From Acidobacteriaceae bacterium (GTDB lineage Bacteria; Acidobacteriota; Terriglobia; Terriglobales; Acidobacteriaceae), in contig PLZC01000225.1 in assembly GCA_003151985.1 (NCBI GenBank), positions 1 to 32,104 on the forward strand: DNA of 32,104 nt, given 5' to 3'. The position numbers and the translations under genes were made by a program. Shown piece after piece: positions 8,658-16,458 of this stretch. The notes under the pieces are model-generated. The model was not told the origin of the DNA. It did not search any database and was given only the letters and a program-made list of their open reading frames with translations. The first letter of the stretch is position 1; every line of letters starts with the position of its first letter.

Positions 8658-11621
8658 TTACCGTCGGCGCTGCAGACGTACCTCGATGCGGACGCCCTTG
8701 CCGATCTCGCTAATCAAGCGGAACTTCCCACCCCAACGCTCTGTTCTCTCTCGCATGCCTTTAAGACCGAAGTGGTTCCCGTTTTTACTTTCTGTTTCAT
8801 TGATATCGAAGCCGCAACCGTCGTCGTCAATGCACAATAAGATTTCGCGGCGATTGTAGGTGAGGGTAACTCCCACATTCATCGGGTGCCCGTGCAGCGC
8901 GGCGTTGTAGATCCCTTCACGCACCACCATCAGCAAATCGTGAGCGATCGGATGGCTCACTCCAAACGGTGTTCCGGTTACCGACCAGGCAATGGGAAGA
9001 TTGAACTCCTTGCCAACTTTCCCGATCATGGTTTCAAGCTTCTCGCCCAAGCTATTCGTGTCGATGTCGGATTGGCGGAGATTCCAGACTGCGTCGCGCG
9101 CTTCATCGATGGTATTGCGTAACTGGAGGCGCGCAAAGTCCATCAGGCCGTCTTCTGCATCTGTGTTGGAGCCCTCCATCGACAGAGCTTCGAGGAGAGC
9201 GGAAACGCCTGTACATCCTTGAATCACGGTATCGTGCATCTCGCGGGCAAGCCGGCTGCGCTCCTCGAGTACAGCCTCGAACCTGCCTCGAACCTGCCGC
9301 ACCCGGTACTGATACACCGCAAAGATGAGGAACGCAACCAGCAGGATGCAGCCAGCGATGAACCACCAGGTGCGATAAAAAAATGGCCGTTGCACAACCT
9401 CGATCGAGGTCTCGGAAATTGCATCGGGGTTTTCGACTTCAAAGGTTCGTACACGAAAGATGTAGCGGCCCGCGGGAAGGTTGGTGTAATCGGCTGTCCG
9501 CGAGGACCTGGCTGCGCCCCAGTCCCGGTCAAAATTATCGAGCTTATAGCGGAAGCGCAACCCATCCTGGGAGCGGAGCCGAATCGGGGTGAAGGAAAAC
9601 TCAAGGCGGCTGTTGCCCGGCTGTAACACGACCGGTCCGTTCATTGCGGACGGTACTCCGTCGGCAAGCACGCCCTGAATCCGCAACGGTGGCGGCGGAA
9701 GCAGGGAGTTATGGGCAGGGTGAATATGAATAGGCCCGCGACTGCTGGGAAACCACACGTCGCCCTCTGCGGTGATGCATGCGGAGGGTTGCGTGCCTCC
9801 GTAAATCTCGGTGCTTGGAGGCATCTCGGAGATTGAATAGAAGGTCAGCCCCAAACTGCGCCTGGACGACTCCGCTTGAGCATCCAGTTCATGCCTGTTC
9901 AACAACGAAATCCCGTTTGGCCCGCTTGTCCAAAGGTGGCCGGCACTATCCTCGACGATCTGATAAATTGCATTGCCGGCCAGGCCGTCCTCAACTGAAA
10001 AATGCGCCAACTTGCCGCCACGAAAACGGAACAGGCCATCGTTGCGGGTTCCGAACCACAGGCCGCCGTCAGCGTCCTCGTGAATCGCCCAAACCTTCAT
10101 TTGGGCCAGGGCGCTGGTGGCTGCGTCGCCGGTAAACACGCCGTCATGCATGTGGCTTAGGCCGCGCTCCGTGCCGATCCACAAGTCTCCTCGGCTGTCT
10201 TCAATCAAAGCGCGAATGCTGGGATGAACAAGTCCGTCCCGCGGTTGATAACTGACAATGTGTACGCTCGCGCCTTCACCCAGAATGTGGTTGAGACCCG
10301 CATCTGTGGCTATCCACATGCTTCGGTCATGGTCCTGGGTCATGGCGCGGATGAAATTGTTGGACAAGCCATCGCGGGAAGTGAGACGCGTGGTACGGTC
10401 TGCCGAGATGCGAAACACACCGTTTCCATCCGTTCCCGCCCACAGCACGCCGGATCGGTCGCGGTACACATTACGCACGTGGACTCCGCTCATTCCCGGA
10501 AGGACTCGCGGAACTACTTTGCCATCCTTCATCTGGAACAGTTGCGTCGAGCCAATCCAGAAGCTGCCGTCACGATCCTGGTAGATGGTTCCGAAGTCGG
10601 AGTCATTGGCCTCGGGCAGAGGAATGACGCTCACCTGCGACCGGGTGAGGCGAAGCATCCCGGCTTGTGTCCCAATCCAAAAATTCTTCTCTCGGTCCTC
10701 GAAAAAATTCAACACCGTGTTGCTTGGCAGAGAGGTGGGAGCTGTGAACCGGGTAAGGTCTTCACCATTGAACTGGAAGGCCCCTTGCCCAATGGTGCCG
10801 ATCCAGAGTACGCCGTCCGGCGTTTGACGAAGAACGCGAACAGTCCCGGTGACACCCTGGACGCGCTCAAAACTGTCGTGCCCGGGAAGCAACCGGTTCA
10901 ACCCGGTCACCGTGCCCACCCAAAGCGTTCCATCCCTTGTTTGAATGATGGATTTTATCTGATTCTGGCTTGCCTCGCTTCCCAGCGAGTACTCTCGGGT
11001 GGCCTTTCCGTGCAGGTGAAACAGCCGCGATCCCCCTACCCAAAGTCGGCCCTCGCGATCTCGATAGATCGCGTGGACAGAGACGCTGGGGATCGCCGGA
11101 GTGCCGTCGATGCGTACAAACCGCTCTCTGTCGAGCCGCCAAAGGCCATTGTCGGCTCCGGCCCATACGGCGCCATCCGCATCCTCGACCAGCGTCCGTA
11201 CAAAATCTATGTTTGTCCCATCCTGCGTAGTCCAGGAACGGAACCCGCCGTTGGAGTAACTCGCAATTCCTCCTCCGTCCGTGCCGATCCACAGGGTCCC
11301 ATCGCGCGAAACCATAAGCGAGAAGACGCTGTTTTCGTGAAGAGATGGAGTGTTTTGCCGATCGAATACCGTGAAGTGCGCGCCGTCAAAGCGCAGCAGA
11401 CCTCCAGTTGTGCCGATCCACAGATACCCATCGCGGGTTTGTGCAAACGCCTGGACAGTCTGCTCCGGCAAACCATCCGCTGCCTGCCACACATGCCGCG
11501 TGTATCCGGCGAGGCTCTCGGCCCTCATACAGGCGCAAACCGCAGCGCCAATCAGTAGGATGATAGCCAGCCTGCATGGCCTATTTGTCGATCTGAGCTT
11601 TGTCGGCTCCACGTGCTTCAA
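8658..11621 (-). CDS. Propeller / Y_Y_Y sensor histidine kinase (HisKA_3 type)
   Basis: A 987-residue membrane sensor kinase. It starts at a TTG (11621) with GAGG 8 bases upstream. After a signal segment (LAIILLIGAAVCACM) come about a dozen regulator-propeller repeats (such as GYLWIGTTGGLLRFDG, LWIGTDGGGI, LWVGTVTGLNRL), forming an extracytoplasmic sensor. A Y_Y_Y domain follows (RFRYKLDNFDRDWG, NLPAGRYIFRVR), then one transmembrane helix near 752-772. The cytoplasmic kinase has the phosphoacceptor motif AREMHDTVIQGC (His796), an N-box REGIYNAALHG, and ATP-binding boxes DDDGCGFD and GLKGMRER. There is no receiver or AraC domain, unlike Bacteroidetes hybrid systems, so it needs a separate regulator. 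The NarL-type protein at 15617 is the obvious candidate. The kinase is divergent from the GH35-GH53-regulator operon. Confidence 0.92.
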   Translation of the reverse strand: MKHVEPTKLRSTNRPCRLAIILLIGAAVCACMRAESLAGYTRHVWQAADGLPEQTVQAFAQTRDGYLWIGTTGGLLRFDGAHFTVFDRQNTPSLHENSVFSLMVSRDGTLWIGTDGGGIASYSNGGFRSWTTQDGTNIDFVRTLVEDADGAVWAGADNGLWRLDRERFVRIDGTPAIPSVSVHAIYRDREGRLWVGGSRLFHLHGKATREYSLGSEASQNQIKSIIQTRDGTLWVGTVTGLNRLLPGHDSFERVQGVTGTVRVLRQTPDGVLWIGTIGQGAFQFNGEDLTRFTAPTSLPSNTVLNFFEDREKNFWIGTQAGMLRLTRSQVSVIPLPEANDSDFGTIYQDRDGSFWIGSTQLFQMKDGKVVPRVLPGMSGVHVRNVYRDRSGVLWAGTDGNGVFRISADRTTRLTSRDGLSNNFIRAMTQDHDRSMWIATDAGLNHILGEGASVHIVSYQPRDGLVHPSIRALIEDSRGDLWIGTERGLSHMHDGVFTGDAATSALAQMKVWAIHEDADGGLWFGTRNDGLFRFRGGKLAHFSVEDGLAGNAIYQIVEDSAGHLWTSGPNGISLLNRHELDAQAESSRRSLGLTFYSISEMPPSTEIYGGTQPSACITAEGDVWFPSSRGPIHIHPAHNSLLPPPPLRIQGVLADGVPSAMNGPVVLQPGNSRLEFSFTPIRLRSQDGLRFRYKLDNFDRDWGAARSSRTADYTNLPAGRYIFRVRTFEVENPDAISETSIEVVQRPFFYRTWWFIAGCILLVAFLIFAVYQYRVRQVRGRFEAVLEERSRLAREMHDTVIQGCTGVSALLEALSMEGSNTDAEDGLMDFARLQLRNTIDEARDAVWNLRQSDIDTNSLGEKLETMIGKVGKEFNLPIAWSVTGTPFGVSHPIAHDLLMVVREGIYNAALHGHPMNVGVTLTYNRREILLCIDDDGCGFDINETESKNGNHFGLKGMRERTERWGGKFRLISEIGKGVRIEVRLQRRR

Positions 11622-11881
11622 GGCGTCTACCTCATCGAGGCCGATTGGATTCTCGCGGCCAGCGGCCGGGAAAACAATTCTTTCTGCGCTCCCGGTTTAT
11701 CACAAGTTACACTTCCCGGTATAGCGTCAGTCGTTTTAACTTCCAAATGCCGGGTCAACGAAATCCATGGCCGTCCGACTTTTGAAGGATCTGGAGTGCA
11801 TGCCGAAGGAGTACAGTGAACTTTCTCCCTGGCTTGCAGAAAAGCCGCGTTTGAGAAAGAAGCACCGCGTCGGAGTTCATC
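11622..11881. promoter_or_regulatory. Divergent kinase/GH35 promoter region with repeated TCCCGG elements
   Basis: The 260 bases between the divergent starts hold four related elements: CCGGGA at 11666-11671, TCCCGG at 11690-11695, TCCCGG at 11714-11719 and CCGGGT at 11750-11755. The first three begin exactly 24 bases apart; the first and last are in the opposite orientation to the middle two. The two middle copies extend to TCCCGGT followed by T/A-rich bases. This resembles a helically phased operator array, and the response regulator of this locus is the natural candidate. Both the binding and the partner are inferred. Confidence 0.35.
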
Positions 11882-14449
11882 TTGATTTCTCCCATTTTAC
11901 GATCGATCATTGCGGCCCTAAATCCTTCGCAGATCCGGATATGCGCTTTCGCCAGTGTGGCTCTGCTCATGGGGTTTTGCGCGGCTCTTCCGTCGCGCGC
12001 GCAAGACAGCACAACGATTCGCATAGATGCGAGTCAGCCCTACGTAGAGCCTGGGCCGGCGAGTTATGACGAGGGCTCCGCAAAGTCGCCTTCAGACAGC
12101 ATCATTCGAGTCAACAGCCGCTATCTTACCCGCAACGGAAAGCCCTGGTTGCCGGTAATGGGAGAGTTTCACTTCTCGCGCTATCCCGAATCGCAATGGG
12201 AAGAAGAAATCCTCAAAATGAAAGCCAGCGGAGTCGACATTGTCGCCACATACGTGATCTGGATTCATCACGAGGAGGTCGCAGGCCAATTTGACTGGAA
12301 GGGGCAACGCGATTTGCGTACATTTGCCCAACTGTGTGCCCGGCACGGCATGTATCTGCTTCCGCGCATAGGGCCTTGGGCACATGGAGAAGCGCGTAAC
12401 GGCGGCTTCCCGGATTGGCTGGTCGCGGCGGGCCCGACCCGCGTCAACAATCCGGCTTATCTTTCCCATGTGCGTATGTGGTACGGGCAGATCGGCGAGC
12501 AGCTCAAGGGCCTTCTCTGGAAGGATGGCGGCCCTGTTGTCGGAATTCAAATTGAGAACGAGTATTCGATGCGCGGTCCGGGCGCGGGCGAGGAGCACAT
12601 CCTGGCGCTGAAGAAAATTGCAATTGAGAACGGTCTCGATGTTCCGCTCTACCTCATCACTGGATGGGATAATGCCGCGGTGCCGCGGCGCGCGGTACTT
12701 CCAGTCTATGGTGGATATCCCGATGCGCCCTGGGACGGCTCTCTCACCAAACTGCCGCCGCCCGAAGTTTATTCGTTCCGTTTCCAGAGCCGCGTCGCTG
12801 CCAACATGGGCGCAATCAGCAGCGCCGACGCGATGGCATCGCCGTCGTCCGCACCGCCTTCCACGCCTGACCTGTTGCCTTACTTCACCGCCGAGATGGG
12901 TGGCGGAAACGAAGTCACTTACCACCGTCGTCCGGTCATTCAGAGCGATGACATTGCCGCCATGCTTCCGGTGATGCTTGGCTCCGGCGTCAACCTCTAT
13001 GGAACATACATGTTTCAGGGTGGCGAAAATCCGGAGGGAAAATTGTCCCCTCTCCAGGAGTCACAGGCCACCGGCTACCCCAACGATGTACCGATCAAGT
13101 CCTATGATTTTCAGGCTCCCTTGGGTGAGTACGGGCAGGAGCGCGCCTCGTTCCGCAAGCTGAAAGTCTTCCAATACTTCCTGAAAGATTTTGGAGCCGA
13201 CCTGGCTCCGATGATGGTCCACGCCCCCGACGTTGTGCCAAAGAACCCTGAAGATCTTTCAGTACCGCGTGCTTCGGTGCGCTCCAACGGAGACACGGGA
13301 TTCATCTTCCTCAACAATTACGTACGCAACTACTCGATGCCGGTGCGGAAGGCCGCACAATTTGAGGTCCGCCTGCCCGGAGGGTCTTTGCGGGTTCCAC
13401 GGCGTCCGGTCGATATTCCATCGGGTGCTTACTTCATCTGGCCGTTCAATCTTCACATCGACGGCGTTACGCTCCGCTACAGCACTGCCCAATTGTTCAC
13501 ACGCATCGTAAACGATGGAGTTACTACACTCTACTTTTCCGCAGTCCCCGGAATCCCCACTGAATTCGCATTCGATTCTCGAAGCGCCGGCACCGTACGG
13601 GCATCGAGCGGAGAGACAACGAACGATTCCAGTACCCACTACGTGACCGGGATGGAGCCTGGTGTCAACTCGTCGATCCATCTTGTTTCGAGACAGGGTA
13701 AAACCATCCACATTGTCTTGCTCACTGCGCAGGAAGCCGAAGATGCCTGGAAGGTGCGCATCGGCGGCAGTGACCGTCTGCTTATTTCCCGCCATGACTT
13801 CTTTGCCGACCCCGATGCGAACCCAGCGCGCATTTGGCTTCGCTCCCGCACCACTCCGCGTTTTGAATTCGCAATTACGCCTCCGCTTGCCGCTCCCCCG
13901 CTAGCCAGCCTACCGCTTACTAGGACCGCCGCCACGGGGCAGGTTATGGGCTTTGCCGCACAGGCCACGATGCGGGATCCGCAGCTTCAATCCTTGCAGG
14001 TTCAAGTCATGGGGAGCGCACCACTTGTAAAGTCAGGGCCCGCCCCGAAATGGCGTTCGCACGGAGTCGCGCAGGCGCCTTCTGAAGCTGAGCTGCCACA
14101 GGCAGGAAAGTGGTCGATCACGCTTCCACCGAGAGCCATGGATGGACTCAGCGAACTGTTTCTTCAAGTCAATTACAAAGGGGATGTGGCGCGCTTATAT
14201 TCGGCCCACCGGTTGCTGAATGACGACTTCTACAATGGCCAGCCTTGGAACATCGGGGTGCGGCGCTACCTTAATCCAAAGGGTCCCAGCACTTTCGAAC
14301 TCAGCATCTTGCCACTGCGCAAGGATACACAACTGTATCTTGAGATCTCGGACCCTCTCGATTTTTCATCCGGCGGCCAAATCGGCAAACTGGACGGAAT
14401 ACGCCTTGTGCCCGAATACCAACTTGTGATCAGCGCAGACAACCGCTGA
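11882..14449 (+). CDS. GH35 beta-galactosidase, secreted
   Basis: An 855-residue glycoside hydrolase family 35 enzyme, releasing terminal beta-D-galactose. The TTG at 11882 is preceded by GGAG at 11872-11875 with 6-base spacing. A signal peptide spans about residues 1-40 (FASVALLMGFCAALPSRA). The TIM barrel has the family hallmarks: PVMGEFHFSRYP (91-102), the segment around ATYVIWIHHEE, PRIGPWAHGEARNGGFPDWL (161-180), and IENEYS, with Glu227 as the likely acid/base. Glu338 (FTAEMGGG) is the candidate nucleophile. The C-terminal half is beta-rich, as in longer family members. It heads the GH35-GH53-response regulator operon and is divergent from the kinase. Together with GH53 it could finish degradation of beta-1,4-galactan oligosaccharides. 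Specificity for galactan, xyloglucan or arabinogalactan side chains cannot be settled from sequence. Confidence 0.92.
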   Translation: MISPILRSIIAALNPSQIRICAFASVALLMGFCAALPSRAQDSTTIRIDASQPYVEPGPASYDEGSAKSPSDSIIRVNSRYLTRNGKPWLPVMGEFHFSRYPESQWEEEILKMKASGVDIVATYVIWIHHEEVAGQFDWKGQRDLRTFAQLCARHGMYLLPRIGPWAHGEARNGGFPDWLVAAGPTRVNNPAYLSHVRMWYGQIGEQLKGLLWKDGGPVVGIQIENEYSMRGPGAGEEHILALKKIAIENGLDVPLYLITGWDNAAVPRRAVLPVYGGYPDAPWDGSLTKLPPPEVYSFRFQSRVAANMGAISSADAMASPSSAPPSTPDLLPYFTAEMGGGNEVTYHRRPVIQSDDIAAMLPVMLGSGVNLYGTYMFQGGENPEGKLSPLQESQATGYPNDVPIKSYDFQAPLGEYGQERASFRKLKVFQYFLKDFGADLAPMMVHAPDVVPKNPEDLSVPRASVRSNGDTGFIFLNNYVRNYSMPVRKAAQFEVRLPGGSLRVPRRPVDIPSGAYFIWPFNLHIDGVTLRYSTAQLFTRIVNDGVTTLYFSAVPGIPTEFAFDSRSAGTVRASSGETTNDSSTHYVTGMEPGVNSSIHLVSRQGKTIHIVLLTAQEAEDAWKVRIGGSDRLLISRHDFFADPDANPARIWLRSRTTPRFEFAITPPLAAPPLASLPLTRTAATGQVMGFAAQATMRDPQLQSLQVQVMGSAPLVKSGPAPKWRSHGVAQAPSEAELPQAGKWSITLPPRAMDGLSELFLQVNYKGDVARLYSAHRLLNDDFYNGQPWNIGVRRYLNPKGPSTFELSILPLRKDTQLYLEISDPLDFSSGGQIGKLDGIRLVPEYQLVISADNR

Positions 14450-14509
14450 CTGGCGCGTCTTGCGTGCCTCGTCTCCAGCCCGCCGGAGAACTTGAAGCAG
14501 GAGGCTCTA

Positions 14510-15607
14510 TTGAATAGCAAGAGAGCGGTAGAGGCTAATCCGTTGCAGACTGCGATGCTTAATTTCATCAGGCTGGCATTTGTCTTTTATCTGACTGCCG
14601 CCGTCTGCTGCTTCTGTGATGCGCAGACCTACGCGATCGGCGCGGACGTCTCCTTCCTCGGCAAGTGTGAGCAGGGCGGAGTGGTCTTCAAAGAGGCAGG
14701 CCAACCAAAGGACGTCCTGGCTATCCTCCACGAGCATAACTACAACTGGGTTCGGCTGCGGATCTTTCACGACCCGTCAGTGAGTACCGATAAGCTTCCC
14801 AATGATTTGCACTACACTCTCGCCCTTGCCAAGCGAGCCAAGCGGATGGGCTTTCATCTATTGCTCGATCTTCATTACTCTGACACCTGGGCGGACCCCG
14901 GCAAACAGTTCACTCCTGCGGCATGGAGCAACCTCAACCACAAGCAGCTAGAGGGCCAGGTATTCGCCTACACCCGTGATGTTATCGCCGCTTTCGCTCG
15001 CAAGGGACTCATGCCGGAGATAGTGCAGGTGGGCAACGAGATAACTAACGGAATGCTCTGGCCCGACGGCAAGTTACCCGATAACTGGGATAACTTCACC
15101 GACCTGGTCAAGGCCGGCATAAAAGGCGTCGAGGCCGGACGCGGCTCCCGGCCCAGGCCGCGCATCATGATTCACATCGACCGCAGTGGCGACTATGACA
15201 CAGCCGTCCACTTCTTTGATGAACTCGCCGGGCGCAACGTCTCTTTCGATGTGATAGGGCTGTCTTACTATCCCTTCTGGCACGGCGACATCGCCACGAT
15301 GCGCGGCAATCTGCGCAATCTCGCGTTGCGCTACAAACATCCGATTATCGTCGTGGAAGCCGCATACAATTGGACTCCGGGAAACAAAGCTGGCAAGATA
15401 GCGGAATTTCCAGAGACCCCTGAGGGACAGAAGGCTTTTCTGCTTGCGGTCGATGCGGCGGTCCGCGCAATTCCCGATGGGCTTGGCCAGGGTGTTTTTT
15501 GGTGGGAGCCGGCTGCTGAAGGCGATCTGCGCGAACGGAGCTTCTTTGACAATCAGGGTAACGTGCTCCCGGTAGTTAACTCATTCGACAGATCACCCCC
15601 TCCTTAG
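14510..15607 (+). CDS. GH53 arabinogalactan endo-beta-1,4-galactanase, secreted
   Basis: A 365-residue family 53 enzyme that cuts internal beta-1,4-galactosidic bonds in type I (arabino)galactan, the side chain of pectin. I chose the TTG at 14510 because AGGAGG (14499-14504) sits 5 bases upstream; an in-frame TTG at 14492 lacks such a site, and an ATG at 14555 has none. A signal peptide follows (FVFYLTAAVCCFCDA). Family features are IGADVSFLGKCEQGG, NWVRLRIFHDP, HLLLDLHYSDTWADPGKQ, GNEITNGMLWP (acid/base Glu177) and IIVVEAAYNW (nucleophile Glu283). It lies 60 bases after GH35 and 9 bases before the response regulator, so the three are very likely cotranscribed. This is the best clue to the substrate of the locus. 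Confidence 0.93.
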   Translation: MNSKRAVEANPLQTAMLNFIRLAFVFYLTAAVCCFCDAQTYAIGADVSFLGKCEQGGVVFKEAGQPKDVLAILHEHNYNWVRLRIFHDPSVSTDKLPNDLHYTLALAKRAKRMGFHLLLDLHYSDTWADPGKQFTPAAWSNLNHKQLEGQVFAYTRDVIAAFARKGLMPEIVQVGNEITNGMLWPDGKLPDNWDNFTDLVKAGIKGVEAGRGSRPRPRIMIHIDRSGDYDTAVHFFDELAGRNVSFDVIGLSYYPFWHGDIATMRGNLRNLALRYKHPIIVVEAAYNWTPGNKAGKIAEFPETPEGQKAFLLAVDAAVRAIPDGLGQGVFWWEPAAEGDLRERSFFDNQGNVLPVVNSFDRSPPP

Positions 15608-15616
15608 CCTTGCGGA

Positions 15617-16297
15617 ATGGCCGACAATGCAGGGAAAATGGAGGTAGCGGTGGTCGAACAGGCAGAAATGAAGGAAGCAATCAAAATTCGGGTTCTGGTT
15701 GTCGATGATCATCCCATCATGCGGATGGGCATTGCAGCCATCATCGAGGCCACACCGGACATGACCACCGTTGCCCAGGCGGGAAGCGGCGAAGAGGCCG
15801 TCGAACTCTTCGAAAAGCATCTTCCGGACATCACGCTCATGGATCTAAGACTCCCCGGCATGAGCGGCGTCGAAGCAATTCGTACCGTCATTGGCCGCCA
15901 TCGCAATGCCAAGTTTGTAGTGCTTACTACATACGAAGGCGACGAGGACATTCATCAGGCGCTCGAGGCGGGAGCGCGCAGCTATATCGTGAAAGGTATG
16001 CCGCACGACACGCTCGTAAGTGCCCTACGCCGCGTTCAGAGCGGCGGGCGGTTTTTGCCTCCTCCCGTGTCGCGCACACTTTCCTCTCGAATGCCGAACT
16101 CGGATCTCAGTGCGCGGGAGCGTGAAGTGCTTAATCTCTTGGTTAGGGGCAGAAGCAACAAGGAGATTGCGGTCGAGTTGGGGATCGCAGAGTCCACCGT
16201 AAAGTGCCATGTCAGCGTCATCCTGATGAGACTGAACGTAACCGATCGAACCCAAGCGGTCGTTACAGCACTACAGCGCGGACTGGCCCATCTATAG
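15617..16297 (+). CDS. NarL/LuxR-family response regulator
   Basis: A 226-residue cytoplasmic transcription factor. The receiver domain (about residues 24-140) has the acidic pair Asp30-Asp31, phosphoacceptor Asp76 (MDLRLPG), Thr104/Thr105 and Lys126 (YIVKGMP), all intact. The C-terminal LuxR-type helix-turn-helix reads LSAREREVLNLLVRGRSNKE, then IAESTVKCHVSVILMRL. It starts 9 bases after the galactanase stop. The exact start is uncertain: ATGs at 15617, 15638 and 15668 are in frame and none has a strong Shine-Dalgarno. HisKA_3 kinases normally pair with NarL-type regulators, and the kinase at 8658-11621 is of that type, so the two probably form one system controlling the glycosidase genes. 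Confidence 0.92.
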   Translation: MADNAGKMEVAVVEQAEMKEAIKIRVLVVDDHPIMRMGIAAIIEATPDMTTVAQAGSGEEAVELFEKHLPDITLMDLRLPGMSGVEAIRTVIGRHRNAKFVVLTTYEGDEDIHQALEAGARSYIVKGMPHDTLVSALRRVQSGGRFLPPPVSRTLSSRMPNSDLSAREREVLNLLVRGRSNKEIAVELGIAESTVKCHVSVILMRLNVTDRTQAVVTALQRGLAHL

Positions 16298-16458
16298 CTT
16301 GTATTTGGACATGGGGTTCCCATCTGGCGCAGCATGATCGGGAATCCGTTGCGTCAGGCGCGCGGAAATACCTATGCCTCAGTTCACGAAAATCAGTTGC
16401 AGCGGTCAGAGTTGAACACAAAGTTATCCCGGCTTTAGAACACTCCGACGTTGCTTGG

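Noticed and set aside
10224-11558. 444-codon plus-strand open frame inside the sensor kinase gene
   Set aside because: It is antisense to the propeller repeats. Its length follows from the codon bias and repeats of the real gene, and its translation matches no family I know.
16298-16458. ATGGG/CCCAT mini-hairpin (16311-16323) as terminator between the response regulator and GH63 genes
   Set aside because: A 5-base stem with a 3-base loop and no T-run is too weak to call a terminator.
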